64,000 nucleotides of DNA from contig NZ_JAKZGD010000008.1 in the NCBI RefSeq assembly GCF_022549495.1, forward strand, positions 98,556 through 162,555, given 5' to 3'. Positions 35,348 to 48,762 of the stretch are shown here, piece after piece; position 1 is the stretch's first letter, and each line of letters opens with the position of its first letter. The position numbers and the translations under genes were made by a program. The notes under the pieces were generated by a model, which had not been told where the DNA came from, did not search any database, and was given only the letters and a program-made list of their open reading frames with translations. This DNA comes from Acinetobacter sp. ANC 4805. GTDB taxonomy: Bacteria; Pseudomonadota; Gammaproteobacteria; Pseudomonadales; Moraxellaceae.

Positions 35348-36517
35348 ATGATATGGTTAATTCATAAACAAAAAAAAATGTGGCGCATGACCCCTCAGAA
35401 TCTACCTGTGATAAAGACCATTACGTCTACAGAACAATTCGATTACTTAAAAAAACAGTTGTCCATCTATTATTTCCCCTCATCATTCTATCAAGAGAAA
35501 GTTGATAAGAGACTTAGATTGATTGGAGGCTATACTTATTTAATTGCTGTATTAGCAGTCTTTACCTTTCCTCAACCTTATTCACGGCGCTTTGCTATTG
35601 CGATGATTATTATATCTATCATTCCTCGTCTATATGAACTGTACACTCTGCAACTACAAAAATATAAATTAAGAATTTATCAGCATGAAATTAATGAGAA
35701 AAGATACCTCATCACACAGGGAACAATTCAAAAGATTCAACAATGGAACAAGACTCTCAAACAACTCAAATTAGAAATTAGTTTTCAAACACTGGATGGA
35801 TCATCATTAATACGTGTCTTTAATATTCCTTACCCTCAATTTGACACAATAAAGGCTACATATGATCCTGAGAAATTGATTGGACAAACAGTCGAACTCT
35901 ATTTACTACCTCAATCATATTTGCTCTTACAAATTCAGATCATGCCAGACTGTTCTCAAGAACTAGAATTTATACATATAAAAACAGGATTATTTTTCAG
36001 GCAAAATCAACAATGGTCATTACATCAGCAAGGTATTCTAATAAAAGAATCTGTATGTACATTTGATGTTCAACAGATCAGCTTCAACAGACTGATCGAC
36101 AAGCCTAGATTTATAATTCAACTGCATTGTAATAACGCTTCCGATTTTCATATTTCATCTGAACTTTCCAATTTCCCTATTTTTGAACGTGCTTTATTTG
36201 AATGCTTTGAGGAAATCGATTTTAACTTCTATCAGAAACTCAAATATAGTAATCACCCTCAACAACAGGAGATTTGGCATTCACCATTTCCATCCTTATC
36301 AGCAAAACAAAAACACAAACAGAATCAACAATTAGAATACAGCATAGGACTATGTGTTGGTATTTGTATTGTTGTCTCCTTTATTATGATGTTCTCTATA
36401 CACATAATTATCGGAGTAATGAGTTTAATTTTTAGTTTCATCATTCTCATGACCTTTTATTTCTATCATCTAAACTCTCGAAAATATTTTGATTATTACC
36501 AACATCCTCACCTATAA
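35348..36517 (+). CDS. 389-aa membrane protein of unknown function
   Basis: Not recognised. The 389-aa protein has hydrophobic helices near 60-78 and 83-95, a long soluble region (about 100-320) with beta-rich segments, and two strongly hydrophobic helices near 330-375 at the C terminus. This suggests a cytoplasmic or periplasmic domain held by two membrane hairpins. Alternative starts lie at Met11 and Met14. No clear ribosome binding site decides the start. It is a single gene, convergent with ilvC. Confidence 0.65.
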   Translation: MIWLIHKQKKMWRMTPQNLPVIKTITSTEQFDYLKKQLSIYYFPSSFYQEKVDKRLRLIGGYTYLIAVLAVFTFPQPYSRRFAIAMIIISIIPRLYELYTLQLQKYKLRIYQHEINEKRYLITQGTIQKIQQWNKTLKQLKLEISFQTLDGSSLIRVFNIPYPQFDTIKATYDPEKLIGQTVELYLLPQSYLLLQIQIMPDCSQELEFIHIKTGLFFRQNQQWSLHQQGILIKESVCTFDVQQISFNRLIDKPRFIIQLHCNNASDFHISSELSNFPIFERALFECFEEIDFNFYQKLKYSNHPQQQEIWHSPFPSLSAKQKHKQNQQLEYSIGLCVGICIVVSFIMMFSIHIIIGVMSLIFSFIILMTFYFYHLNSRKYFDYYQHPHL

Positions 36518-36530
36518 AATGACATAAAAA

Positions 36531-36619
36531 ACCCTTGTACAAACAAGGGCTTTTAACGATTAAACTAAAAATTAGTTCTTTTCTTTGTCTACGATCTTGT
36601 TCGCTTGAATCCAAGGTAT
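36531..36619 (-). pseudogene. Second, diverged copy of the ilvC 3' end and terminator
   Basis: An 89-bp block repeats the ilvC 3' end (36715-36805): hairpin, AT spacer, stop codon and 15 codons. The copy (36572-36616) still spells [14 protein letters not shown], the same peptide as the IlvC end, with synonymous third-base changes only. It begins ACCCTTG, includes a terminator-like hairpin at 36531-36549, and diverges abruptly at 36620. It is a gene fragment, not expressed as IlvC. Confidence 0.85.
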
Positions 36620-36708
36620 GAGCAGGGAAATAGAAAAGCATCGCTTTTCCCCTGCGTAAGAGTGAAGCTATGCTTCGCTAAGGCACGCAGCGTAAGGATT
36701 ACGCTAAT
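36620..36708. repeat. REP-like hairpin element between the two ilvC 3' ends
   Basis: Contains GCAGGGAAA...TTTCCCCTGC with an inner GAAAAGCATCGCTTTTC stem (about 36623-36656), then further short inverted units such as TGCTTCGCTAAGGCACGCAGCG. It looks like a palindromic intergenic repeat and is not coding. Confidence 0.5.
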
Positions 36709-36714
36709 AAAAAA

Positions 36715-36734
36715 ACCCTTGTAGAAACAAGGGT
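36715..36734 (-). terminator. Terminator of ilvC
   Basis: ACCCTTG (36715-36721) and CAAGGGT (36728-36734) form a 7-bp stem with a 6-nt loop, flanked by A7 and T7 runs. It lies 24 bp after the ilvC stop and can work on both strands. Confidence 0.85.
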
Positions 36735-36757
36735 TTTTTTAAAGATTAAACTAAAAC

Positions 36758-37786
<1,029 letters not shown>

Positions 37787-37878
37787 CTAAAATTTTTGTC
37801 ATTTCCCTTGTTATACAAGGATAGATTCTTTGGAACTTCCCAATTCTTACATTTCTATATGAAGAATTGGGGAAGCGA

Positions 37879-38370
37879 TTAAATACTTAAAACTTTTTCA
37901 CCACGTGCGATGCCCGATACACCAGAACGTACAACTTCTAGAATGGTATTTTCAGCAAGCGCATCAATAAATCCATCAATTTTATCTGTTGTACCAGCGA
38001 TCTGAATCGTATAAGTGGTTGGTGTTACATCGACGATTTGAGCACGGAAGATGTCTGCTGTACGTTTAATTTCAGCACGAGCAGCACCGAGCGCTTTGAC
38101 TTTAATCAACATCAATTCACGTTCAATATGTGAACCTTCTGATAGGTCAACCACTTTAACAACTTCAACTAATTTATTGAGTTGTTTAGTGATTTGCTCA
38201 ATTTTATGATCATCACCATAAGTGGTGAGTGTCAAACGAGATAAAGTTTCATCTTCAGTAGGCGCAACATTGAGTGTCTCGATGTTGTAACCACGTTGGC
38301 TAAATAAACCCACAAGACGAGAAAGCGCACCAGCTTCATTTTCAACGAGTACAGAAATAATATGTCTCAT
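37879..38370 (-). CDS. ilvH: Acetolactate synthase small (regulatory) subunit
   Basis: A 163-aa regulatory subunit. The N-terminal ACT domain (HIISVLVENEAGALSRLVGLFSQRGYNIETL) binds valine for feedback control, and the rest is the conserved ALS C-terminal domain. It overlaps the ilvI stop by one base (ATGA-type junction at 38370), so translation is coupled and the subunits are made together. Confidence 0.96.
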   Translation of the reverse strand: MRHIISVLVENEAGALSRLVGLFSQRGYNIETLNVAPTEDETLSRLTLTTYGDDHKIEQITKQLNKLVEVVKVVDLSEGSHIERELMLIKVKALGAARAEIKRTADIFRAQIVDVTPTTYTIQIAGTTDKIDGFIDALAENTILEVVRSGVSGIARGEKVLSI

Positions 38371-40094
38371 TATGTGCGCTCCCCTTTACCTAACCACATA
38401 TCTTTCATCGATTGACCTGCAATCAACATTGGATAAACATGTTCTGTACGATCAACCATGACATTAATGAATACACATTTATCATTAATTGCCATCGCCT
38501 CAGCAAGTTTAGATTCCAATTCATCTGCATGATTGATTTGAATACCTACGTGACCATAAGCTTCCATCAATTTTGCAAAATCAGGTAAAGAATCTACATA
38601 AGAGCTTGAATGACGCCCTTCATAGTTCATGTCTTGCCACTGCTTCACCATGCCTAAAGCTTGGTTATTCAAGCAAAGAATTTTCACATTTAAGCCATAT
38701 TGCTTACATGTTGATAATTCTTGGATACACATCTGAATTGATGCTTCACCTGTGATACACACTACTTGTTGATCTGGGAATGCAAGCTTCGCTGCCATTG
38801 CATACGGCAAACCAACACCCATAGTGCCTAGACCACCAGAGTTAATCCATTGGCGTGGACGTTTGTATTTGTAGTAGTTTGCGCCAAACATTTGGTGCTG
38901 ACCTACGTCAGACGTAATAATCGCCTCACCATTGGTCACACGATCAAGTGCTTCAACCACTTGTTGTGGTTTCATTTCACCATTTTGAGCCGCTTCATAG
39001 CGTAAGCCATGAACTTTACGCCACTCATTAATCTGAGACCACCATTCAGCAATTGCTTCTGGATTTGGCTTAGACACATTCATCTGTTTAAGCTGAGCTA
39101 ACATTTCTTGAAGAACTGGCTCAACCGCACCAACGATAGGAATGTGCGCCATGATCGTTTTAGAAATGGTCGCTGGATCTACATCAATATGAATAACTTT
39201 CGCATTCAAACAGAATTTCGCAGGGTTATTGGTTACACGGTCATCGAAACGCGCACCAATGGCCAAAATCACGTCTGCATTGTGCATCGTCATATTGGCT
39301 TCATAAGTACCATGCATCCCTAACATACCCACAAATTGTGGATCATTACCTGGGAAAGCACCTAAGCCCATCAAGGTATTGGTCACTGGATAACCCAATA
39401 GATGCGCAAGTTCAGTCAGTAATGCAGACGCATTACCTTGAACAACACCACCACCCGTATAGATAATTGGGCGTTTAGCAGTGATCAGCTCATCAATTGC
39501 TTTACGAATTTGACCTGAATGTCCACGTGAAGGCGGTTGATAAGAACGCATCTTCACTTTTTCAGGATATTCGTAGGCAAATTTTTCTGCTGGATTGGTT
39601 GCATCCTTTGGAATATCAATTACAACTGGGCCTGGACGGCCAGAAGCTGCGATATAGAATGCTTTCTTAATAATTGCAGGAATTTCGCTGGCATGACGCA
39701 CTTGGAAACTGTGTTTTACGATTGGACGAGAAATACCAACCATATCCGTTTCTTGGAATGCATCTTCACCGATTAAATGACTCGCAACTTGACCAGACAA
39801 AATCACCATTGGGATTGAGTCCATATAAGCTGTTGCAATTGGAGTCACAGTATTTGTTGCACCTGGACCAGAAGTCACAAGAACAACACCCGTTTTCCCT
39901 GTTACGCGCGAATATGCATCTGCCATATGACCAGCAGCTTGCTCATGACGTACGAGGTAATGATTGATTTTGTCTTGTTGAAAAAGCGCATCATAAATAT
40001 GTAAAACTGCGCCGCCTGGATAACCAAAAACATGCTCTACGCCTTCGTCCGCAAGCGCACGAACGAGCATTTCACCACCAGATAAAAGTTCCAA
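38370..40094 (-). CDS. ilvI: Acetolactate synthase large (catalytic) subunit
   Basis: A 574-aa thiamine-diphosphate enzyme that joins two pyruvates or pyruvate and 2-oxobutyrate. Visible are [15 protein letters not shown], the activating Glu in [16 protein letters not shown], the FAD-related middle domain, and the ThDP/Mg2+ motif GEASIQM with NNQALGMV later. The start is TTG at 40094, with AGGG 9 nt upstream; no ATG fits better until codon 9. The leader has an 11-bp inverted repeat at 40116-40142. Confidence 0.95.
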   Translation of the reverse strand: MELLSGGEMLVRALADEGVEHVFGYPGGAVLHIYDALFQQDKINHYLVRHEQAAGHMADAYSRVTGKTGVVLVTSGPGATNTVTPIATAYMDSIPMVILSGQVASHLIGEDAFQETDMVGISRPIVKHSFQVRHASEIPAIIKKAFYIAASGRPGPVVIDIPKDATNPAEKFAYEYPEKVKMRSYQPPSRGHSGQIRKAIDELITAKRPIIYTGGGVVQGNASALLTELAHLLGYPVTNTLMGLGAFPGNDPQFVGMLGMHGTYEANMTMHNADVILAIGARFDDRVTNNPAKFCLNAKVIHIDVDPATISKTIMAHIPIVGAVEPVLQEMLAQLKQMNVSKPNPEAIAEWWSQINEWRKVHGLRYEAAQNGEMKPQQVVEALDRVTNGEAIITSDVGQHQMFGANYYKYKRPRQWINSGGLGTMGVGLPYAMAAKLAFPDQQVVCITGEASIQMCIQELSTCKQYGLNVKILCLNNQALGMVKQWQDMNYEGRHSSSYVDSLPDFAKLMEAYGHVGIQINHADELESKLAEAMAINDKCVFINVMVDRTEHVYPMLIAGQSMKDMWLGKGERT

Positions 40095-40115
40095 CGTGAT
40101 TCACCCTAGTGTTAG

Positions 40116-40142
40116 TACAATTTATGGGAGACATAAATTGTA
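40116..40142 (-). promoter_or_regulatory. 11-bp inverted repeat in the ilvI leader
   Basis: TACAATTTATG (40116-40126) and CATAAATTGTA (40132-40142) are perfect arms with a 5-nt loop, 22 bp before the TTG start. It could be an operator or an RNA hairpin controlling ilv expression. I saw no leader peptide rich in branched-chain codons. Confidence 0.55.
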
Positions 40143-40602
40143 TTTTCATTCATTAACTTATGCACTTTTTTAAGTGTGCGTATTCTACTCGTTTTTGCTG
40201 CAATAGGAAAAATTTTCTGACTCATCAGCCGTATAAGCTGTTATTACATCTCGAATCAAAACATGTTGGGATAAACATATTCCAAAAAATCATTCTCTCG
40301 GCTAGAAAGAATGTCCATTGCAAGCCATGACATTTATTCGAAGGGTGATCAAATAAGCGCATATAAAACTAAAGCAAGCATTTTTGTTGCTTTCATACAC
40401 AAAGTCAAGAATAAAGAAAAGGTTTTTTAAGAATATTTTTTAGCTGTTGTTTTTTTAAGCTTGCACACCAAAGCAATTTGGTCGAATCAAATGTCCATTT
40501 ATCAAAAAACTATTTTCTTTTTACACAAAACTAGGCATTGTGATTTGCTCATTTAAGCACTTTGATCGAATATAGACAGCATTCTTTTGGGGAGATCAAA
40601 TC
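40143..40602. other. ilvI/DUF4124 intergenic region
   Basis: A 460-bp AT-rich gap between divergent genes with no visible gene. A short GCACTT...AAGTGTGC hairpin lies near 40162-40179. Both promoters should be here. Confidence 0.45.
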
Positions 40603-40971
40603 ATGAAACCATCATATTTAAAAACAAGTTTATATACCATCGCAACTGTAACGCTACTTTTTTGTTCTAGCCAGAATTATGCACAACAATATTACAAGTG
40701 GATGGATGCAAACGGCTCGACACATTACACCACCACACCACCACCTAAAGGGGCAAAAAGTTTAAATAAAATTTCTACTTATGGCAGTAGTCATTCAAAT
40801 GTAGCTCCGCCAGCAGCCCCACAAGCACAGAATGAAGCTCCGCAACCAGTAGCTCAGCAGACACAAAATACTAATCCAGCACCTGTTAATGCTGCACCTC
40901 AAGCTCCTGCTTCTGCACCACCTATTCAAACACCCGTCGCAGCACCAGTTAGAGTAAAACCAAATCTTTAA
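40603..40971 (+). CDS. DUF4124 domain-containing periplasmic protein
   Basis: 122 aa. The signal peptide MKPSYLKTSLYTIATVTLLF... cuts near QNYAQQ. The DUF4124 core QQYYKWMDANGSTHYTTTPPP follows, a small beta domain common in proteobacterial cell-envelope proteins. The last 60 residues are Pro/Ala/Gln-rich and disordered. The ribosome binding site GGGGAGATCAAATC is clear. The function is unknown. Confidence 0.88.
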   Translation: MKPSYLKTSLYTIATVTLLFCSSQNYAQQYYKWMDANGSTHYTTTPPPKGAKSLNKISTYGSSHSNVAPPAAPQAQNEAPQPVAQQTQNTNPAPVNAAPQAPASAPPIQTPVAAPVRVKPNL

Positions 40972-43938
<2,967 letters not shown>

Positions 43939-43949
43939 TAATTCTTTCT

Positions 43950-43975
43950 AACCTCTCTTAAACATAAGAGAGGTT
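43950..43975 (+). terminator. Terminator-like hairpin after leuS
   Basis: AACCTCTCTTA (43950-43960) and TAAGAGAGGTT (43965-43975) are perfect 11-bp arms with a 4-nt loop, followed by TTTAA. It may partly separate leuS from lptE-holA. Confidence 0.7.
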
Positions 43976-44026
43976 TTAACCCTCTACCAAAGAGGAATTA
44001 GAATAGATTTGATTAGAGGAATAAAT

Positions 44027-44536
44027 ATGCACTTAGCACAACGTTTAGCTGCTATCGTTTTAACTTTAGGTCTAAGTGCAGGCTTAGTTGGCTGTGGCTT
44101 TCATTTAAAGGGAAGCTATCCAACGGCAACTCCATTGGTTTATAACAAACTCACTTTGGTTTTACCTGACAATACGGATGAACTCGAAAATCGTTTAAGT
44201 ATCTATCTCAGTGCTACAGGCGTACAACTCAGTAATGCCAATGATGCCTATGTACTTCGCATTTTAGATTACACGCCTCGCCGCCAGTTACTCAATGGTA
44301 CATTAACTGAAGTGCTATTGCGTTTAACTGTGACTTTCCAAATCGAAGATCGCCAAGGTAATAAAATTACTGAACCACGCACACTCACCGCATCACGTAC
44401 TTACCAATATGATGTGGCAACAGTAAACACCGATAACCAACAAGAAGCTTATTTGAATCGAATCGTGATTGATGATATTGCTCAGCAAGTGACACGTCAG
44501 ATTGCAGCCAATCGTTTACCAAAAGCTCAACCATAA
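44027..44536 (+). CDS. lptE: LPS-assembly lipoprotein LptE
   Basis: 169 aa. The start is set at ATG 44027, with AGAGGA 6 nt upstream and a lipoprotein signal MHLAQRLAAIVLTLGLSAGLVGCG; the upstream ATG at 44009 is disfavoured. LptE plugs the LptD barrel and helps insert lipopolysaccharide or lipooligosaccharide into the outer membrane. The middle part (DNTDELENRLSIYLSATGVQL) and the C-terminal IAQQVTRQIAANRL fit the family. holA begins 10 bp later. Confidence 0.93.
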   Translation: MHLAQRLAAIVLTLGLSAGLVGCGFHLKGSYPTATPLVYNKLTLVLPDNTDELENRLSIYLSATGVQLSNANDAYVLRILDYTPRRQLLNGTLTEVLLRLTVTFQIEDRQGNKITEPRTLTASRTYQYDVATVNTDNQQEAYLNRIVIDDIAQQVTRQIAANRLPKAQP

Positions 44537-44545
44537 TTACTTTTT

Positions 44546-45535
44546 ATGAAGTTAGATTATGTTCAAGCATTAAAACGTATCAATGAAGCCCGTGGTGCAT
44601 GGATCATTCATGGGCAAGAACCTTTGCTTGAGCAAAATCTACTTGATGCATTCCGTAAAAGTTGGCAACAACAAGAAGTTGAACGTCAGCGTCATGACAT
44701 TAGCAGTGTTAATGACTGGAAAAATGTCTTTAATGCACTGAATAGTTTATCGCTATTTTCACAACAACTCGCCATTGAAGTACATGGCAATATCAAGCCC
44801 GATGCCAACGGCTTAAAACTGCTTAAAAGTTATATTCAACATAATGAACATAACTTATTGCTGATCGTTTTACCGAAACAAGACAGCAGTAGTTTAAAGT
44901 CTGCCTTTTTCCAAGTCGTCGAAGCAAACGGTGTGGTTGTGCAACTTGCAGCAGCATATCCACAAGACCGTCAACGCATTTTGGCAATCGAAGCAGAAAA
45001 ATTGGGAATTCAGCTAAATAATGATGCTTGGCAATGGCTGATGCAGCATCATGAACATAATTTACTCGCAGCTAAAAATAGTTTGATGCGTGTAGCTGAT
45101 ACCTTTCCTGACATTCAACAAATCCAGATCGAACAGCTCTACGCCTGCTTACAAGATCAATCTCGTTACACAACTTATGATCTCAGCGATGCTCTACTCA
45201 CGGGTAACTTGGCGCAATCGATTAAGATTTATCAATACTTGATTGCCGCAGGTGAACCTGACAGTCTGATTTTATGGACACTGAATAAAGAAATGCGTCT
45301 CCTCATGCAGTTATTTGAGCAGCCACACAATGCGATACAAATTGGTATTTGGAAAACCAAAGTTTCACAATATCAACAAGCCTTACGTCGCCTAAATCCA
45401 AGACAATTTTTGGCTTGGCCTGAACTATTGCTCCGCATAGATGCTGCAATTAAAGGCATGTCTAAAGAAAATCCTGAACATCTGATGCTACAGGCAGTTG
45501 GCGAATTATGTGGCAACCGCCTGTTCTCATCATAA
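44546..45535 (+). CDS. holA: DNA polymerase III subunit delta
   Basis: A 329-aa clamp-loader wrench subunit that opens the beta clamp. RGAWIIHGQEPLLEQNLLDAF at the N terminus is the typical HolA start, followed by NSLSLFSQQLAIEVHG, the beta-interaction region, and a helical C-terminal collar domain. It is cotranscribed with lptE. Confidence 0.93.
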   Translation: MKLDYVQALKRINEARGAWIIHGQEPLLEQNLLDAFRKSWQQQEVERQRHDISSVNDWKNVFNALNSLSLFSQQLAIEVHGNIKPDANGLKLLKSYIQHNEHNLLLIVLPKQDSSSLKSAFFQVVEANGVVVQLAAAYPQDRQRILAIEAEKLGIQLNNDAWQWLMQHHEHNLLAAKNSLMRVADTFPDIQQIQIEQLYACLQDQSRYTTYDLSDALLTGNLAQSIKIYQYLIAAGEPDSLILWTLNKEMRLLMQLFEQPHNAIQIGIWKTKVSQYQQALRRLNPRQFLAWPELLLRIDAAIKGMSKENPEHLMLQAVGELCGNRLFSS

Positions 45536-45539
45536 CTTT

Positions 45540-45989
45540 TTAGTTAAATAAACGAGCGAACCAGCTCTTGCCTTTGGTTTGTTCTTGGGTGCGTAAATAT
45601 CGAATCATATTGTCACGCACCGCATCGACATAATCCTGATCATCGTGCTGTATATGATTAATCAACCATTTGGACAGAAGTCGATATAGGTCATTTTCAA
45701 CTGCCTCACCTTTTTCAAAGCGTTGACGATACTCATTTAGTCTTTTGACAAATAAATCATGTATACCTTTATGCGAAGGTAAATATTGATAATTGACCTG
45801 CATTAATAAATTTTCTTCAAAGCTAAAATGTGATTGCGTGTAATCAATCAGATCTTCCAATACTTCTTGGATTTTAGAGCGATGCCCACTCACCCGAATT
45901 TCTTCTAATCTATTGATATAATCCAATATTTGACGATGCTGATGATCAATCACATCAATACCGATATTAAAGCTTTCTTGCCATTCCAT
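45540..45989 (-). CDS. Bacteriohemerythrin
   Basis: A 149-aa four-helix di-iron oxygen-binding protein. The ligands are visible: His in IDVIDHQH, His and Glu in HFSFEEN, His pair in SHKGIHD, and the HIQHDDQD C-terminal motif. It probably senses or carries O2. It is convergent with holA, separated by 4 bp. Confidence 0.92.
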   Translation of the reverse strand: MEWQESFNIGIDVIDHQHRQILDYINRLEEIRVSGHRSKIQEVLEDLIDYTQSHFSFEENLLMQVNYQYLPSHKGIHDLFVKRLNEYRQRFEKGEAVENDLYRLLSKWLINHIQHDDQDYVDAVRDNMIRYLRTQEQTKGKSWFARLFN

Positions 45990-46490
45990 TTTATTTCCCC
46001 TGTGAATTTTCCTGTTAAATCACTTGTACTTATTGGCATATTTCTTATGATTTTATTACTTAGATTAAAACCATAAAAAAAATATGGGATTAGATCTTAC
46101 AATTTTTACAACTTTAAATCCATAAAAAAATTAAGGTTTTATTAAATTTATTTACCTTATAATAAAATAAACATAAGCAAATGAAATTTATAATCATTAT
46201 TTTAAAAACAATTATTTTAATAAAAATATGTGAGGACTGAAAAAAGTAAATCAGAGAGGTAACTCTTTTTTAATGAATGATGTAATTCAACCTACTTTCA
46301 TTTAAGTACATAAACGTGATCTTTTCCAAACCAAGATCATCTCATTTATAGAACTCAAGAAGTCATCAATCGCTGTTAGATCAATCATCATCAGCAAGTC
46401 ATGATTTGCTCAAAATTTCTCAATTTTTGGGGTAAATTATGTTGAGATCATCTCAATACACCACGATGACAGAGGATAAGAATACGGATC
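45990..46490. other. AT-rich intergenic region with a 15-bp palindrome
   Basis: 501 bp between the divergent bacteriohemerythrin and sirtuin genes. TTGAGATCATCTCAA (46442-46456) is a perfect palindrome with 7-bp arms 34 bp before the sirtuin start; the related AGATCATCTCA also occurs near 46335-46345. No gene is visible. Confidence 0.5.
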
Positions 46491-47318
46491 ATGCAGCAGC
46501 TCAGCTCAATCAAAATTGAAAGAATCAAAAGTTTATTCTCAAAAGCCGATAGCCTGATCATCAGTGCGGGTGCAGGCATGGGCGTTGACTCAGGTCTGCC
46601 CGACTTTAGAGGCAATCAAGGCATGTGGCGAGCTTATCCAGAATTGGGGAAACAACGTATCGACTTTACTGAAATTGCCAATCCAGCAGCATTTAAATGT
46701 CAGCCACATTTAGCATGGGGTTTTTATGGACATCGTTTGGCACTATATCGTCAAACCATGCCACATCAAGGTTTTAATTTACTCAAACAACTGGCTGAAA
46801 GGTTAGCACTACCCTACTTTGTGTTTACCTCAAATGTTGATGGTCAATTCCAAAAAGCAGGTTTTGATCCAAACCAAATTTATGAGTGTCATGGCTCGAT
46901 CCACCATCTTCAATGCTCAGAACCTTGCCAACTAAAAACATGGTCAGCAAATGAATTAACGCCTGAGATTGATCATCAAAATTGTCAATGGTTAGGACAA
47001 CTTCCACTATGTCCACATTGTGGAACGTTATCCCGTCCAAATATTTTGATGTTTAATGATTATGCTTGGGTCAGCCAAAGACATACTCAACAAGCAAGAC
47101 GCTTAGAAATTTTTTTAGAAGCCCACAATCAACCTCTTGTCATTGAAATAGGTGCAGGCACAACCATTCCAACCGTTCGTTATTTCAGTGAGCGTTTCGC
47201 ACCACAACTCATCCGAATCAATCCTCGTGAAGCAATGCTTCCATCCAAAGGAGGAGTTTCAATCGCAGAAAATGCTGTCATGGGTATTCAAAGTGTTTAT
47301 CAAATTTTTTTCGAATAA
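46491..47318 (+). CDS. Sir2 family NAD-dependent deacylase
   Basis: A 275-aa sirtuin that uses NAD+ to deacylate lysine. Motifs in order: SAGAGMGVDSGLPDFRG (NAD site), TSNVDGQFQKAGF (the usual TQN is TSN here), catalytic His134 in ECHGS, a Zn ribbon with Cys142, Cys146, Cys174 and Cys177, and RPNILMFND. It is slightly longer than CobB. A palindromic operator-like site lies upstream. It is a single gene. Confidence 0.93.
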   Translation: MQQLSSIKIERIKSLFSKADSLIISAGAGMGVDSGLPDFRGNQGMWRAYPELGKQRIDFTEIANPAAFKCQPHLAWGFYGHRLALYRQTMPHQGFNLLKQLAERLALPYFVFTSNVDGQFQKAGFDPNQIYECHGSIHHLQCSEPCQLKTWSANELTPEIDHQNCQWLGQLPLCPHCGTLSRPNILMFNDYAWVSQRHTQQARRLEIFLEAHNQPLVIEIGAGTTIPTVRYFSERFAPQLIRINPREAMLPSKGGVSIAENAVMGIQSVYQIFFE

Positions 47319-47426
47319 CTTAGATAAGAATTTGATAATAATTCTCATTCTAGATTAAAAATATCCACGTTTTATCCTCATTTCGCTTTTATACTAGCTG
47401 CAGTTTCCAAATTTTGATCTGTTGCC

Positions 47427-48761
47427 ATGCCAAAAACAAGTTCTAAAAAAATACCATTCAGTAAAATAATAATGATCGCTATTGGTGTCGCGATTATTGC
47501 AGCCGTTGCATGGTTCTTCTTTAAACCTAAAGATCAAGCACCACAATATATTAGTGCTGAAGTCTCTAAAGGTGATATTGAAAATTCGGTATTGGCAACA
47601 GGTGTGCTTGAAGCCACCAAAATGGTCAGCGTCGGTGCACAGGTTTCAGGTCAAGTGAAAAAAATGTATGTACAGTTAGGAGATCAAGTCAAACAAGGTC
47701 AACTGATTGCACAAATTGACTCGATTCGCCAAGAAAATGAGTTGAAAACAGCCAAAGCCAGTATTCAAAATCAACAGGCTCAATTGGCGGTACAACAAGC
47801 CAATCTAGCCAAAGTCGGGGCTGAATATAAACGTCAACAAGCCATGTTTAGCCAAGATGCAACTTCACGTGCAGAACTTGAAACAGCCTTAGCAAACTTT
47901 AAAACAGCACAAGCACAAATTGCAGCAATCAATGCGCAAATTGAGCAATCTCGTTTAACCCTCGCAACTGCGCAAGAGAATTTAGGTTATACCAGTATTG
48001 TTGCACCCATGGATGGTACTGTCGTTGCGATCGTGACCGAAGAAGGTCAAACCGTAAATGCCAACCAAACTGCACCAACGATTGTGAAATTGGCAAAGCT
48101 CGACACCATGACCATCAAAGCCCAAATTTCTGAAGCTGATGTGATGAAGGTTGAAAAAGGTCAAACAGTTTACTTCACCACGTTAGGCAATAGCGATAAA
48201 AAACATTACGCACAGCTACGTCAAGTTGAGCCAGCACCAAACTCAATTAACACCGAAACAACCAATACCAGTTCATCTTCATCAAGCACAGCCGTGTATT
48301 ACAATGCTTTATTTGATGTCCCAAATGAAGATGGTAAGTTACGTATTGATATGACTGCACAGGTGTATATTGTTTTAGCTGAAGCGAAAAATGTGCTGAC
48401 GATCCCTGCTGCTGCGATACAAAGCAAACGTTCAAACAAAAAAGACAATAGCACTAATTCAACGGCGGCAAATCAAGCAAAAACTACCGATACTCAAAAA
48501 ATGCAACAACCGAAACGTCTCGATTTGACTACAGATGAAAAAACCTTGATTGCTCAAGGCAAAGCATCAACAGGCATCGTACGAATCTTACAAGCAGACG
48601 GGACTGCTCAACCACAACCTGTCCTGATCGGTCTTAACAATCGTGTCACAGCGCAAGTGCTTAGAGGTTTAAAACAAGGCGATCAAGTAGTGATTGCGGA
48701 TGCAACCGATAGCTCAAATGAATCGGCGAAACGTAGCAATCAACGTGCAATGAGAATGTAA
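47427..48761 (+). CDS. macA: MacA-type periplasmic adaptor
   Basis: A 444-aa membrane-fusion protein. An N-terminal membrane anchor (about 11-31) is followed by the lipoyl half-motif with [19 protein letters not shown], a long coiled-coil hairpin (Gln/Ala-rich, about 105-185), the second lipoyl half and the beta-barrel domain. The Asn/Ser-rich inserts near 275-290 and 345-360 look lineage-specific. It links the MacB pump to the outer-membrane TolC-like channel. macB follows after 1 bp. Confidence 0.93.
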   Translation: MPKTSSKKIPFSKIIMIAIGVAIIAAVAWFFFKPKDQAPQYISAEVSKGDIENSVLATGVLEATKMVSVGAQVSGQVKKMYVQLGDQVKQGQLIAQIDSIRQENELKTAKASIQNQQAQLAVQQANLAKVGAEYKRQQAMFSQDATSRAELETALANFKTAQAQIAAINAQIEQSRLTLATAQENLGYTSIVAPMDGTVVAIVTEEGQTVNANQTAPTIVKLAKLDTMTIKAQISEADVMKVEKGQTVYFTTLGNSDKKHYAQLRQVEPAPNSINTETTNTSSSSSSTAVYYNALFDVPNEDGKLRIDMTAQVYIVLAEAKNVLTIPAAAIQSKRSNKKDNSTNSTAANQAKTTDTQKMQQPKRLDLTTDEKTLIAQGKASTGIVRILQADGTAQPQPVLIGLNNRVTAQVLRGLKQGDQVVIADATDSSNESAKRSNQRAMRM

Positions 48762-48762
48762 T

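Noticed and set aside
40143..40190. Leader peptide for ilv attenuation
   Set aside because: The only small frame (MNENTIYVSHKLY) has no ribosome binding site and no run of Val, Leu or Ile codons.
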